Part shown: positions 1 through 6,220 of the stretch, in pieces
How positions within the stretch are numbered: position 1 is the stretch's first letter
How the letters are laid out: each line of letters starts with the position of its first letter
Source of the DNA: DASXSB01 sp036506275
GTDB taxonomy: Bacteria > Methylomirabilota > Methylomirabilia > Rokubacteriales > CSP1-6
Reading direction: 5' to 3'
Assembly: GCA_036506275.1 (NCBI GenBank)
Contig: DASXSB010000107.1
Span: 1-21,756 of the forward strand
Length of the DNA stretch: 21,756 nt
Translations under genes and position numbers: made by a program
Notes under the pieces: model-generated
What the model was told of the DNA's origin: nothing
The model's database searches: none
Seen by the model: only the letters and a program-made list of their open reading frames with translations

Positions 1-958
1 GAGCGGCGCGCGGCCCAAATCGTTGCCGGGTATCGAGATCGACGAGCGCCTGGTGATCTCCTCGAACGGCGCCGTGCGACAGGAGCGACGGCCCCAATCG
101 CTCATCGTCATCGGCGCGGGGGCGGTGGGCGTCGAGTTCGCGGACGTCTACGCCGCCTACGGGACGGAGGTGACGGTGCTGGAGGCGTTGCCGCGTATCG
201 TTCCCGTGGAGGACGAGGAGGTCTCGGTCCAGCTCGCGCGACTCTTCGCGCGACGGTCGATCACCGTGAAGACGTCGGTGAAGGTGACGTCCGTGAAGCC
301 GGGCGGCGCCGGAGTGATCGTGGAGACGGAGGGAGAGCGCCTGGAGGCGGAGCAGGTGCTGATGGCCGTCGGCCGCGGCGCCCGTCTCGACGGCGTGGGG
401 GCGGAGGCGCTCGGCGTGACCGTCGAGCGCGGCTTCGTGAAGGTGTCGCCGCGGATGGAGACGTCGGCGCGCGGGATCTACGCCATCGGCGACGTCGCCG
501 GCCCGCCCCTGCTCGCGCACAAGGCGATGGCGGAAGGCGTGGTGGCGGCGGAGGCCATCGCGGGTCGTGAGCCGCGGCCGGTCGATTACGGCAACGTGCC
601 GTCATGCACGTATTGCCGGCCGCAAGTGGCGTCCATCGGTCTCACGGAAGCGAAAGCGCGCGAAGGCGGACGCGAGGTCACGATCGGGAAATTCCCGTTC
701 ACGGCCAGCGGCAAGGCCGTTGCGCTCGGCGACACCGAGGGATTCGTGAAGGTCGTCGCCGACAAGGCCACCGGCGAGATCCTCGGCGTTCACATCCTCG
801 GGCCGGAGGCCACGGAGATCATCCACGAGTTCGCGGTCGGACGCACGCTGGAGGCGACGCTGGAGGAGATCATCCACACCATCCACGCCCATCCCACGCT
901 GTCCGAAGCCGCGCTCGAGGCCACGCTGGGCGCCCTCGGGCAGGCCATCCACCTCTGA
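1..958 (+). CDS. lpdA: Dihydrolipoamide dehydrogenase, 3' part (partial gene)
   Basis: This is the C-terminal two thirds of a dihydrolipoamide dehydrogenase, the FAD flavoenzyme (E3) that reoxidises lipoamide in 2-oxoacid dehydrogenase or glycine cleavage complexes using NAD+. The reading frame is open from base 2, so the gene begins outside the window. Visible are the NAD-binding Rossmann motif (VIGAGAVGVEFA), the second FAD-binding segment (YAIGDVAGPPLLAHKA) and the C-terminal dimerisation domain with the catalytic His-Glu motif (HAHPTLSEA). The redox-active CxxxxC disulfide would lie upstream and cannot be checked. The gene ends at TGA 956-958 with no clear terminator after it. Other members of the pyridine nucleotide-disulfide reductase family are possible, but the HPTLSE ending fits E3 best. 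Its partner subunits are not visible. Confidence 0.92.
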   Translation, partial: SGARPKSLPGIEIDERLVISSNGAVRQERRPQSLIVIGAGAVGVEFADVYAAYGTEVTVLEALPRIVPVEDEEVSVQLARLFARRSITVKTSVKVTSVKPGGAGVIVETEGERLEAEQVLMAVGRGARLDGVGAEALGVTVERGFVKVSPRMETSARGIYAIGDVAGPPLLAHKAMAEGVVAAEAIAGREPRPVDYGNVPSCTYCRPQVASIGLTEAKAREGGREVTIGKFPFTASGKAVALGDTEGFVKVVADKATGEILGVHILGPEATEIIHEFAVGRTLEATLEEIIHTIHAHPTLSEAALEATLGALGQAIHL

Positions 959-974
959 GTCCCGTGCCCCACCG

Positions 975-1955
975 GTGGCGGCGCCGTCGCGCGCACGTCG
1001 CGGGCGCGGCGCGCACGCCGCAGGCCCGCGGGGGGCATCCATAGAGCTCGGGTTCGGTCTTCCGGTCGGCGGGTCGTGGGCGACGCCCGACAACGTCGCG
1101 CGCGTCGCCCGCCACGCGGAGTCGCTCGGCTTCGCGGGGCTGTGGGTGTACCAGCGGCTGCTCTATCCGGCCGCGCCCCGGAACGAGTACTACGGCGCGC
1201 CAGGCGGGCGCTGGCCTCAGGCCTTCGAGTCGTCGCTCGATCCGCTCGTCACGCTCGCGTTCGCGGCCGCCCACACGCGCACGATCCGTCTCGGCGCCAG
1301 CGTCCTGATCATGCCGTTCTATTCGCCGGTGGTGCTCGGCAAGGCGCTCGCGACCCTCGACGTGCTGTCGCGCGGACGCCTCGACGTGGGCCTCGGCCTC
1401 GGCTGGTCACTCGACGAGTACGAAGCGGTGGGTGCGGTCGCGGCCGAGCGCGGCGCGCGCGCCGACGAGTTTCTCCGGTGCCTGGAGGCGGTGTGGGGGG
1501 ACGGCGAGACGGAGTTCCGCGGGCGGTTCTACTCCGTTCCGCGAGCGCGCATCGAGCCCAAGCCGGTGCAGCGCCCGCGCCCGCGCTTGCTCATCGGCGG
1601 CTACAGCGACGCGGTGTTCCGGCGTGTCGCACGCGCGGACGGCTACGCGGGCGGCAACATCCCGCTCGCGGACCTCGCGCGCGTGGTGGCGCGTGTCCAC
1701 GAGGCCGCCGGCGCCGTTCACCGCGCTCCGGAGAGCCTCGCCATCGTATGCCGGGCCGCGTACAACGTGACGCCGGCCGCCCAGGGACCCGGCCGCCGGA
1801 CGCTCTCGGGCTCGGTCGACGAGATCCGCGACGACATCGCCCGCTACGCGGCGGCCGGCGTCACGCACCTCTTTCTCGATCCGAACTTCCAGCCCCAGGG
1901 CGCCGCTCTCGAGGCGGTACTGGCGCAGATGGAAGCGCTCGCTCCCGCCGCCTGA
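975..1955 (+). CDS. Luciferase-like (LLM class) F420/FMN-dependent oxidoreductase
   Basis: This is a member of the bacterial luciferase-like TIM-barrel superfamily, which uses F420 or FMN; the substrate is unknown. Family hallmarks are the N-terminal strand ELGFGLP, the RIRLG-type strand (TIRLGASVLIMPFYSPVVLGKA), the segment GRLDVGLGLGW, and the C-terminal RPRLLIGGYSDAVFRR followed by a DGYAGG turn. The only standard start in frame is GTG 975, which would add about 22 Arg/Ala-rich residues not expected in the family. The position where the family Met normally falls, directly before ELGFGLP, is ATA 1041-1043, preceded by a G-rich run that could act as a ribosome binding site. The true start is therefore uncertain (975 or 1041). 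The gene stands 16 bases after lpd and before a promoter for the next gene. The cofactor cannot be decided from sequence alone. Confidence 0.85.
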   Translation: MAAPSRARRGRGAHAAGPRGASIELGFGLPVGGSWATPDNVARVARHAESLGFAGLWVYQRLLYPAAPRNEYYGAPGGRWPQAFESSLDPLVTLAFAAAHTRTIRLGASVLIMPFYSPVVLGKALATLDVLSRGRLDVGLGLGWSLDEYEAVGAVAAERGARADEFLRCLEAVWGDGETEFRGRFYSVPRARIEPKPVQRPRPRLLIGGYSDAVFRRVARADGYAGGNIPLADLARVVARVHEAAGAVHRAPESLAIVCRAAYNVTPAAQGPGRRTLSGSVDEIRDDIARYAAAGVTHLFLDPNFQPQGAALEAVLAQMEALAPAA

Positions 1956-1969
1956 CGCGCTCCCCCGCG

Positions 1970-1999
1970 TTGACTTCCTTCGAAGCGGGAGCGTAGCAT
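1970..1999 (+). promoter_or_regulatory. Sigma70-type promoter of the small secreted protein gene at 2007
   Basis: The -35 box TTGACT (1970-1975) and the -10-like box TAGCAT (1994-1999) are separated by 18 bases. The start codon ATG 2007 is only 7 bases after the -10 box and has no Shine-Dalgarno sequence, so transcription would begin at or next to the ATG (leaderless mRNA). Confidence 0.55.
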
Positions 2000-2006
2000 T
2001 TCAGCA

Positions 2007-2294
2007 ATGTCGATGCGATCGTGGGTCGTCGCGCTCCTCCTCGTCGTGGCCGTGGGCAGCCCCCTCGTGGCCGCCGCCTGCCTGCCCGACCCCACGTGGA
2101 TCGCCGGCATGTACGACGACGGCGACGCCGACAGCGTCCTCGCCCTCGTGTGGGAGGAAGCGCCGGCGGTGATGCCGCCGCCGCGCGAGATACCCGAGCT
2201 GCATCCGAGCCCGGTTCCTCCCGCGCCCGCGATGCCGGCGCCGATCGCCGTCAGTCTCGTCCCCGCGGACTCCCGCAGCCCTCCCCAGCGCTAG
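2007..2294 (+). CDS. Small secreted proline-rich protein, function unknown
   Basis: A 95-residue protein that I do not recognise. It starts with a clear signal peptide (basic start, hydrophobic core WVVALLLVVAVGSPLVAA, residues about 6-23, then an Ala-Ala-Cys junction). The mature part is acidic at first (MYDDGDADSVLALVWEE) and then proline-rich (PPPREIPELHPSPVPPAPAMPAP). The Cys just after the hydrophobic core could serve as a lipobox Cys, but VAAAC is not an ideal lipobox, so either secretion or lipidation is possible. A promoter sits immediately upstream, with the -10 box 7 bases from ATG, and a GC-rich hairpin follows the stop codon. This makes it a plausible single-gene transcription unit. 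The alternative start ATG 2013 would only remove two residues. Confidence 0.6.
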   Translation: MSMRSWVVALLLVVAVGSPLVAAACLPDPTWIAGMYDDGDADSVLALVWEEAPAVMPPPREIPELHPSPVPPAPAMPAPIAVSLVPADSRSPPQR

Positions 2295-2306
2295 CTCCCA
2301 TCGCCG

Positions 2307-2329
2307 CCGCGCGCGTCGTTCGCGCGCGG
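2307..2329 (+). terminator. Perfect 9-bp hairpin after the small secreted protein gene
   Basis: The arms CCGCGCGCG (2307-2315) and CGCGCGCGG (2321-2329) pair perfectly around the loop TCGTT, 12 bases after the stop codon. What follows is only weakly T-rich (AACGTCTCATTT), so this is a candidate terminator or RNA-stabilising hairpin, not a textbook intrinsic terminator. Confidence 0.5.
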
Positions 2330-2359
2330 AACGTCTCATTTCAGGCAGGGGAGGACTCC

Positions 2360-2539
2360 ATGAATCGACTGGCATGCTTGCGTCGCGATGAAGCGCTGTA
2401 TCGCCTCGTGCGATTGCCCGGGCGCGATGGCGATCGCGTCCTCGTCGCGCTGAAGCTCGCGCATCCATCACGCCTCGGCAGCCGCCGTGGGCTCACACGG
2501 CGGACGGGGCCGCGGTCGATCGCGGCCCGCTCCGCGTGA
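2360..2539 (+). CDS. Possible small Arg-rich ORF (59 codons) before tatA
   Basis: An ATG at 2360 is preceded by a strong Shine-Dalgarno sequence (GGGGAGG, 2348-2354, 5 bases before the ATG) and opens a 59-codon frame ending at TGA 2537-2539. The product would be Arg-rich (14 of 59) with no signal peptide or recognisable domain. Its first codons (AAT, CGA, GCA, GAT, GAA, TAT) lack the strong G/C third-position bias of the neighbours. Its last third lies across two perfect tandem hairpins (2482-2528). It may be a leader peptide for tatA, an unknown small protein, or noncoding RNA that happens to be open. Confidence 0.3.
   Translation: MNRLACLRRDEALYRLVRLPGRDGDRVLVALKLAHPSRLGSRRGLTRRTGPRSIAARSA
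2482..2528 (+). repeat. Twin tandem hairpins (two perfect 8-bp stems, 6-nt loops) before tatA
   Basis: The first hairpin has arms CCGCCGTG (2482-2489) and CACGGCGG (2496-2503) around GGCTCA. The second has arms GGGCCGCG (2507-2514) and CGCGGCCC (2521-2528) around GTCGAT. They share the same geometry and are three bases apart. There is no T tract after either, so a regulatory or RNA-stabilising structure is more likely than an intrinsic terminator. They end 34 bases before the tatA start. Confidence 0.6.
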
Positions 2540-2562
2540 CGACAGAGACAGGAGGTCACGCC

Positions 2563-2745
2563 ATGTTTGGACTGGGTTCGCAAGAACTGATGGTCATCCT
2601 CGTCATCGCGCTCGTGCTGTTCGGGGGCAGCAAGCTCCCCGAGCTCGCGCGGTCGCTGGGACGCTCCATGTCCGAGTTCAAGAAAGGCGTCCAGGAGGGA
2701 ACGGAGGACAGCGAGTCGAAGTTGAAAGATTCGAAACCGAAGTAG
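2563..2745 (+). CDS. tatA: Sec-independent protein translocase subunit TatA
   Basis: A 60-residue TatA/E-family protein, the pore-forming or membrane-thinning subunit of the twin-arginine translocase that exports folded proteins across the inner membrane. It has the standard layout: a short N-terminal transmembrane helix (about residues 4-20, MFGLGSQELMVILVIALVLFG), the FGGSKLPELARSLG hinge and amphipathic helix, then a charged Lys/Glu tail. The chosen start is ATG 2563, which has AGGAGG 2550-2554 at good spacing; an upstream in-frame start at 2536 would add nine non-family residues. No tatB or tatC lies beside it, which is common for orphan tatA genes. The upstream gap holds a possible small ORF and twin hairpins. 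Confidence 0.95.
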   Translation: MFGLGSQELMVILVIALVLFGGSKLPELARSLGRSMSEFKKGVQEGTEDSESKLKDSKPK

Positions 2746-2808
2746 CGGAAGCCCGTCGCGAGCGGGCGCCACGGTCGCAGGTGTATGGTGACAGAAGGAG
2801 GATCGCCG

Positions 2809-3192
2809 ATGAGAGTCGCCGCCGCCATTGCCGCCTGCGCGCTGCTGATCGTCGCGCCCGTCGTCGCGAACGGCAAGTCGCCCCTCGAGCCCATGATCGT
2901 GGGCTGGGAGCGGTTCTTCAAGGTGTCCTGGGAACCAGGGGAACGGAGCGGCCGATCCGTGGTCCGCGGCACCGTCGAGTACACCTACGGCACGCCGATC
3001 ACGCGCGTGCAGCTCCTCGTCGACAGCCTGGATGCCTCGGGCGCCATCGTGAACCAGCAGGTCGTGTGGCTCCCGGGCGACCTCGTCGGATTCCAGAGCG
3101 CGCATTTCGAGGTGCCCGTGAAGCAGCCGGCGCCAGCCTACCGCGTCCGCGTCTTCCACTGGGAGCGGATCGAGGCGGGCCCGATCATCTGA
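2809..3192 (+). CDS. Small exported protein with predicted beta-sandwich, function unknown
   Basis: A 127-residue protein starting at ATG 2809, chosen because AAGGAGG (2795-2801) precedes it; an upstream ATG at 2785 lacks a good ribosome binding site and would spoil the signal peptide. Residues 1-21 form a signal peptide (MRVAAAIAACALLIVAPVVA). The mature part alternates short strands (SVVRGTVEYTYGTPITRVQLLVDSLDASG, then QQVVWLP, then AHFEVPV and YRVRVFHWERIEA). This resembles small periplasmic beta-sandwich domains of the FxLYD type, which is a structural impression and not a family match. It sits 63 bases after tatA and runs convergently into the DUF4337 gene, with a strong hairpin between them. 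Confidence 0.65.
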   Translation: MRVAAAIAACALLIVAPVVANGKSPLEPMIVGWERFFKVSWEPGERSGRSVVRGTVEYTYGTPITRVQLLVDSLDASGAIVNQQVVWLPGDLVGFQSAHFEVPVKQPAPAYRVRVFHWERIEAGPII

Positions 3193-3208
3193 CGCGCAGC
3201 CTCGTGAA

Positions 3209-3237
3209 CGGGCGCCGGCGCTGACGGCCGGCGCCCG
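3209..3237. terminator. Bidirectional GC hairpin between convergent genes
   Basis: A perfect 11-bp stem (CGGGCGCCGGC 3209-3219 with GCCGGCGCCCG 3227-3237) with a 7-base loop lies in the 54-base gap between the convergent genes ending at 3192 (+) and 3247 (-). It has no T tract on either side. Its position makes a shared transcription stop the simplest reading. Confidence 0.6.
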
Positions 3238-3246
3238 CGCGCGGCC

Positions 3247-3840
3247 TCAGTGGCCGTGCAGGAACGGCAGGCGGAGCACGAGCGCGAAACCGTTGACGGC
3301 GAGCACGGTGCCGACGATCGCGAGCACGGCCGAGAACGCGAACACCGGCCGTGAGGAGGCGAGGATCGACACCGACGCCGTCACGATCGCGATCTGCAGC
3401 AAGACCTCCGCGTAGTCGAAGTAGGGGTCGCGCGCACGGTTGACGTCGCGTTCGTGTTCGAGCTTTTTGGCGTCGCGCTCGACGTCCTTCTTCTCGGTGG
3501 CGTACCGCTGCTCCTCCTCCGAGAAGCGCCGGGAGAGCGCCTCCAGCCTCGCCCGGTTGGCGGCGGGAAGGGCGGGGCCGTCGGCGGCGAGGGTGGCGTC
3601 GAGCATCAGCTTCTGCGCGCGGTAGAGGTGCTCGCGGATCACCTTCGCCTGATAGAACGCCCACTGGTCGGATGACTGCTGCTGCGCGAGCAGCATCTCT
3701 TTCATCGCGTTGTTGCCGCCGAGCGAGGCGATGGCAAGCACGACCGCGTACACGGCGGTCGTGAGCGCGACGCGCCGGGTGAACGCCTTGTCGCGGCGCT
3801 CCTCGAGCTCCTCGAGGGACGGGACCTCGACCTCAGGCAC
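3247..3840 (-). CDS. DUF4337 family membrane protein
   Basis: A 197-residue protein matching the layout of DUF4337 proteins: an acidic N-terminal tail, a transmembrane helix (about 22-42), a central helical, charged, probably coiled-coil domain (about 60-135, with EEEQRYATEKKDVERDAKKLEHERD), and two C-terminal transmembrane helices (about 144-162 and 166-188). The DUF4337 label rests on the hallmark segment with NNAMKEMLLAQQQSSDQWAFYQAKVIREHLYR-type sequence. The family's function is unknown. It starts at GTG 3840 (minus), overlapping the end of the YtxH gene by 8 bases without a clear Shine-Dalgarno sequence, so it is probably translated by coupling. It is the last gene of a three-gene operon of small membrane proteins. 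Confidence 0.85.
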   Translation of the reverse strand: MPEVEVPSLEELEERRDKAFTRRVALTTAVYAVVLAIASLGGNNAMKEMLLAQQQSSDQWAFYQAKVIREHLYRAQKLMLDATLAADGPALPAANRARLEALSRRFSEEEQRYATEKKDVERDAKKLEHERDVNRARDPYFDYAEVLLQIAIVTASVSILASSRPVFAFSAVLAIVGTVLAVNGFALVLRLPFLHGH

Positions 3841-4165
3841 GCGGAGGGGTAGGCGTCTTCCGGATCTCCTCGCGCATGGCGTCCTTGCCCGCCTCGAAGG
3901 CGCTCATCAGCCGTTGCGTCTGCTCCTCGAACACCTCGCGGCTCTTGTCGAGCCACTCGCCCGCCCGCCCCTGGGCCTCGTTCGCGAGCCCACTGGCCAG
4001 CTCTTGCGCTCGCCGCGCCACGTCGCCGCCGCGCTCGGCGAGGATCTCGCGGGTCTCGCGTCCGGTACGCGGAGCGAGCAAGAGGGCAGCGGCGGCGCCG
4101 AGGACGCCACCGAGGAAGAACCAACCGAGATAGCCTGCCGCATCGGTGCCACGTTCGTCTCTCAT
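3833..4165 (-). CDS. YtxH domain-containing protein
   Basis: A 110-residue single-pass membrane protein. The hydrophobic segment at residues 11-30 (GYLGWFFLGGVLGAAAALLL) is followed directly by APRTGRETRE, the signature of YtxH-like proteins. The rest is a long amphipathic helix (about 40-100) typical of this general-stress-associated family; its biochemical role is unknown. The ATG at 4165 (minus) is preceded by AAGGAG at good spacing. It lies 10 bases after the DUF948 gene and overlaps the DUF4337 gene by 8 bases. DUF948 and YtxH proteins are often neighbours, which supports the call. Confidence 0.88.
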   Translation of the reverse strand: MRDERGTDAAGYLGWFFLGGVLGAAAALLLAPRTGRETREILAERGGDVARRAQELASGLANEAQGRAGEWLDKSREVFEEQTQRLMSAFEAGKDAMREEIRKTPTPPRA

Positions 4166-4175
4166 CCGACTCTCC

Positions 4176-4550
4176 TTACCGTCCGCGAAAGCGGCGGACG
4201 AACACCTCGGCCCCGCGCCGGAGCCCGGTCGCCATGCCGATGAGCTGACCCGCCCGCGTCAACCCGGCGAGCCCGGTGACGATTCGGCCCGCGCCCTCGG
4301 CAAGATCGTCGACGCGCTTGGTGACCGACGCCAGGTAATCGAGCTCGCGGGACGCGTCACGGGTGAGCGTCTGGAGACCTTCCGTGAGTGCCCGGGCCTG
4401 CGTCACGAGAGGGCCGAGCTCCTGCTCCACGACCGCGAGAACACGCTCGCCGCGAACCACGACACGGCGCAGAGCGAGGAGCGTCCCCACCAGCGCCACC
4501 GTGAGAACCACCGCGCACACGGCGACCACGGCTCCCACCCACGATTGCAT
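4176..4550 (-). CDS. DUF948 domain-containing protein
   Basis: A 124-residue protein with one N-terminal transmembrane helix (about residues 5-27, VGAVVAVCAVVLTVALVGTLLAL) followed by a long helical region in which small and Leu/Val residues alternate, as in DUF948 proteins that often accompany YtxH. The function is unknown. It is the first gene of the minus-strand operon. The start ATG 4550 (minus) has no Shine-Dalgarno sequence; instead a good promoter -10 box (CATAAT) lies 8 bases upstream, so its mRNA is probably leaderless. It is divergent from the acyl-CoA carboxylase operon. Confidence 0.78.
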   Translation of the reverse strand: MQSWVGAVVAVCAVVLTVALVGTLLALRRVVVRGERVLAVVEQELGPLVTQARALTEGLQTLTRDASRELDYLASVTKRVDDLAEGAGRIVTGLAGLTRAGQLIGMATGLRRGAEVFVRRFRGR

Positions 4551-4558
4551 GGGCCGGA

Positions 4559-4587
4559 ATTATGGCCACCGTGGCGGCAAAAGTCAA
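4559..4587 (-). promoter_or_regulatory. Minus-strand promoter of the DUF948-YtxH-DUF4337 operon
   Basis: Read on the minus strand, TTGACT (4587-4582) is followed after 17 bases by CATAAT (4564-4559). These match the sigma70 consensus at 5 of 6 positions each. The start codon ATG 4550 is only 8 bases downstream of the -10 box, which predicts transcription starting at or beside the ATG. Confidence 0.7.
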
Positions 4588-4603
4588 TAAATCCGTTGAC
4601 TTT
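4580..4603. promoter_or_regulatory. Perfect inverted repeat spanning both divergent -35 boxes (candidate operator)
   Basis: AAAGTCAA (4580-4587) and TTGACTTT (4596-4603) form a perfect 8-bp inverted repeat around an 8-base spacer. Each arm contains the TTGACT -35 box of one of the two divergent promoters. A dimeric regulator bound here would block or govern both operons; alternatively the symmetry just reflects two back-to-back -35 boxes. Confidence 0.6.
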
Positions 4604-4623
4604 CTGGGCGCGATGCCTATAAT
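4596..4623 (+). promoter_or_regulatory. Sigma70-type promoter of the carboxylase-mutase operon
   Basis: TTGACT (4596-4601) and a perfect TATAAT (4618-4623) are separated by 16 bases. The predicted transcription start is about 4630, giving a 40-base leader with AGGAG (4660-4664) before ATG 4670. Confidence 0.8.
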
Positions 4624-4669
4624 CGCTTGGCGATTTGGGGAATCTCGCCGTTCTCTGACAGGAGCCTGC

Positions 4670-6220
4670 ATGTCCCTCCAGGAACGCTTAGAAGAGCTGC
4701 GTCGGCGTCACGCCGAAGCCGAGCGCGGCGGGGGCGAGGAGCGGGTCCGCCGGCAGCACAAGGCCGGCAAGAAGACGGCGCGGGAGCGTCTGGATCTGCT
4801 CCTCGATCCCGGATCGTTCGCCGAGATCGACAAGTTCGTCGTGCACCAGAGCACGGACTTTGGCGTGGGCGAGCAGCGGATCCCCGGCGACGGCGTGGTG
4901 ACGGGGACGGGACGGATCCACGGCCGGCCCGTCGGGGTCTTCGCCCAGGACTTTACCGTGTTCGGCGGCTCGCTGTCGGAGGCGTACGCCCGCAAGATCT
5001 GCAAGGTGATGGACCTCGCCATGAAGACGGGGATACCGATCATCGGCCTCAACGACTCGGGCGGCGCGCGCATCCAGGAAGGCGTCCTCTCGCTCGCGGG
5101 GTACGCGGACATCTTCCTCCGCAACACGCTCGCCTCCGGCGTCGTGCCCCAGATCTCGGCGATCATGGGTCCGTGCGCGGGGGGTGCCGTGTACTCGCCC
5201 GCCATCACCGACTTCGTGCTCATGGTGAAGGACACCTCGTACATGTTCGTGACGGGCCCGGACGTGATCCGCGCCGTCACGCACGAGACGGTGTCGGCGG
5301 AGGAGCTCGGCGGCGCCGCCACCCACGGCTCGACGTCGGGTGTGGCCCATTTCGCGGCGGCGGGCGAGGAGGAGTGCCTCGCCCTCATCCGCGAGCTGCT
5401 CACGTTCCTGCCGCCGAACAACCTCGAGGATCCACCCCTGCGCCCCACCGCGGATCCGCCCGATCGTCGCGACGAGAGCCTCCAGACCGTGGTTCCGGAT
5501 CAGCCGAACAAGCCGTACGACATCACCGAGATCGTGCGCACCGTCCTCGACGATCGCTACTTCTTCGAGGTCCAAGCGGACTTCGCACCGAACCTCGTGA
5601 TCGGCTTCGGCCGCCTGGGCGGGCGCCCGGTCGGCATCGTGGCCAATCAACCGGCCCACCTCGCCGGCTGTCTCGACATCAACGCCTCCGTCAAGGGCGC
5701 GCGCTTCGTCCGCTTCTGCGACTGCTTCAACGTCCCCCTGGTGACGTTCGAGGACGTGCCGGGCTTTCTCCCGGGGACGGGGCAGGAGTACGGCGGGATC
5801 ATTCGCCACGGCGCCAAGCTCCTCTACGCGTTTTGCGAGGCGACCGTGCCCAAGCTCACGGTCATCACCCGCAAGGCGTACGGCGGCGCCTATTGCGTGA
5901 TGTCGTCCAAGCACATCCGCGGTGACGCCAACTTCGCGTATCCGACGGCCGAGATCGCGGTCATGGGCCCCGACGCCGCCGTCAACATTCTCTACCGGCG
6001 CCAGATGGAAGACGCCACCGACGGCGCCAGCCTCCGCGAGGAGCGCGCGCGCGAGTACCGGGACAAGTTCGCCAACCCGTACATCGCCGCCGAGCGCGGG
6101 TACGTCGACGAGGTGATCGAGCCGCGGGACACGCGGGCGCGACTGTGCGCGGCGCTGGCCGTCCTCCACACGAAGCGCGACGCGAATCCTCCCAAGAAGC
6201 ATGGGAACATGCCGCTATGA
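4670..6220 (+). CDS. pccB: Acyl-CoA (propionyl-CoA) carboxylase carboxyltransferase subunit
   Basis: A 516-residue carboxyltransferase (beta) subunit that moves CO2 from carboxybiotin to an acyl-CoA, most likely propionyl-CoA to give methylmalonyl-CoA. The two crotonase-fold halves are clear. The first oxyanion loop is NDSGGARIQEG (from N128) and the second is GGAYCVMSSKH (405-415), followed by YPTAEIAVMGPDAAVNILYRR. The residue known to steer acyl-CoA preference in actinobacterial enzymes (Asp in propionyl, Ile in acetyl/propionyl types) is Cys409 here, so the exact substrate is not fixed by sequence. The start is ATG 4670 with AGGAG upstream; a longer frame to 4562 would run through the promoter. 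The stop overlaps the mutase start (ATGA), which links it to methylmalonyl-CoA metabolism. The biotin carboxylase/BCCP subunit is not in the window. Confidence 0.93.
   Translation: MSLQERLEELRRRHAEAERGGGEERVRRQHKAGKKTARERLDLLLDPGSFAEIDKFVVHQSTDFGVGEQRIPGDGVVTGTGRIHGRPVGVFAQDFTVFGGSLSEAYARKICKVMDLAMKTGIPIIGLNDSGGARIQEGVLSLAGYADIFLRNTLASGVVPQISAIMGPCAGGAVYSPAITDFVLMVKDTSYMFVTGPDVIRAVTHETVSAEELGGAATHGSTSGVAHFAAAGEEECLALIRELLTFLPPNNLEDPPLRPTADPPDRRDESLQTVVPDQPNKPYDITEIVRTVLDDRYFFEVQADFAPNLVIGFGRLGGRPVGIVANQPAHLAGCLDINASVKGARFVRFCDCFNVPLVTFEDVPGFLPGTGQEYGGIIRHGAKLLYAFCEATVPKLTVITRKAYGGAYCVMSSKHIRGDANFAYPTAEIAVMGPDAAVNILYRRQMEDATDGASLREERAREYRDKFANPYIAAERGYVDEVIEPRDTRARLCAALAVLHTKRDANPPKKHGNMPL

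Noticed and set aside
2751..2767. Short hairpin GCCCG/CGGGC after tatA
   Set aside because: Five-base stem and no T tract; expected often by chance at this base composition.
4688..6202. A 504-codon minus-strand frame opposite the carboxylase gene
   Set aside because: Same kind of antisense shadow (Val/Arg/His-rich, no motifs); the plus-strand protein is a clear carboxyltransferase.
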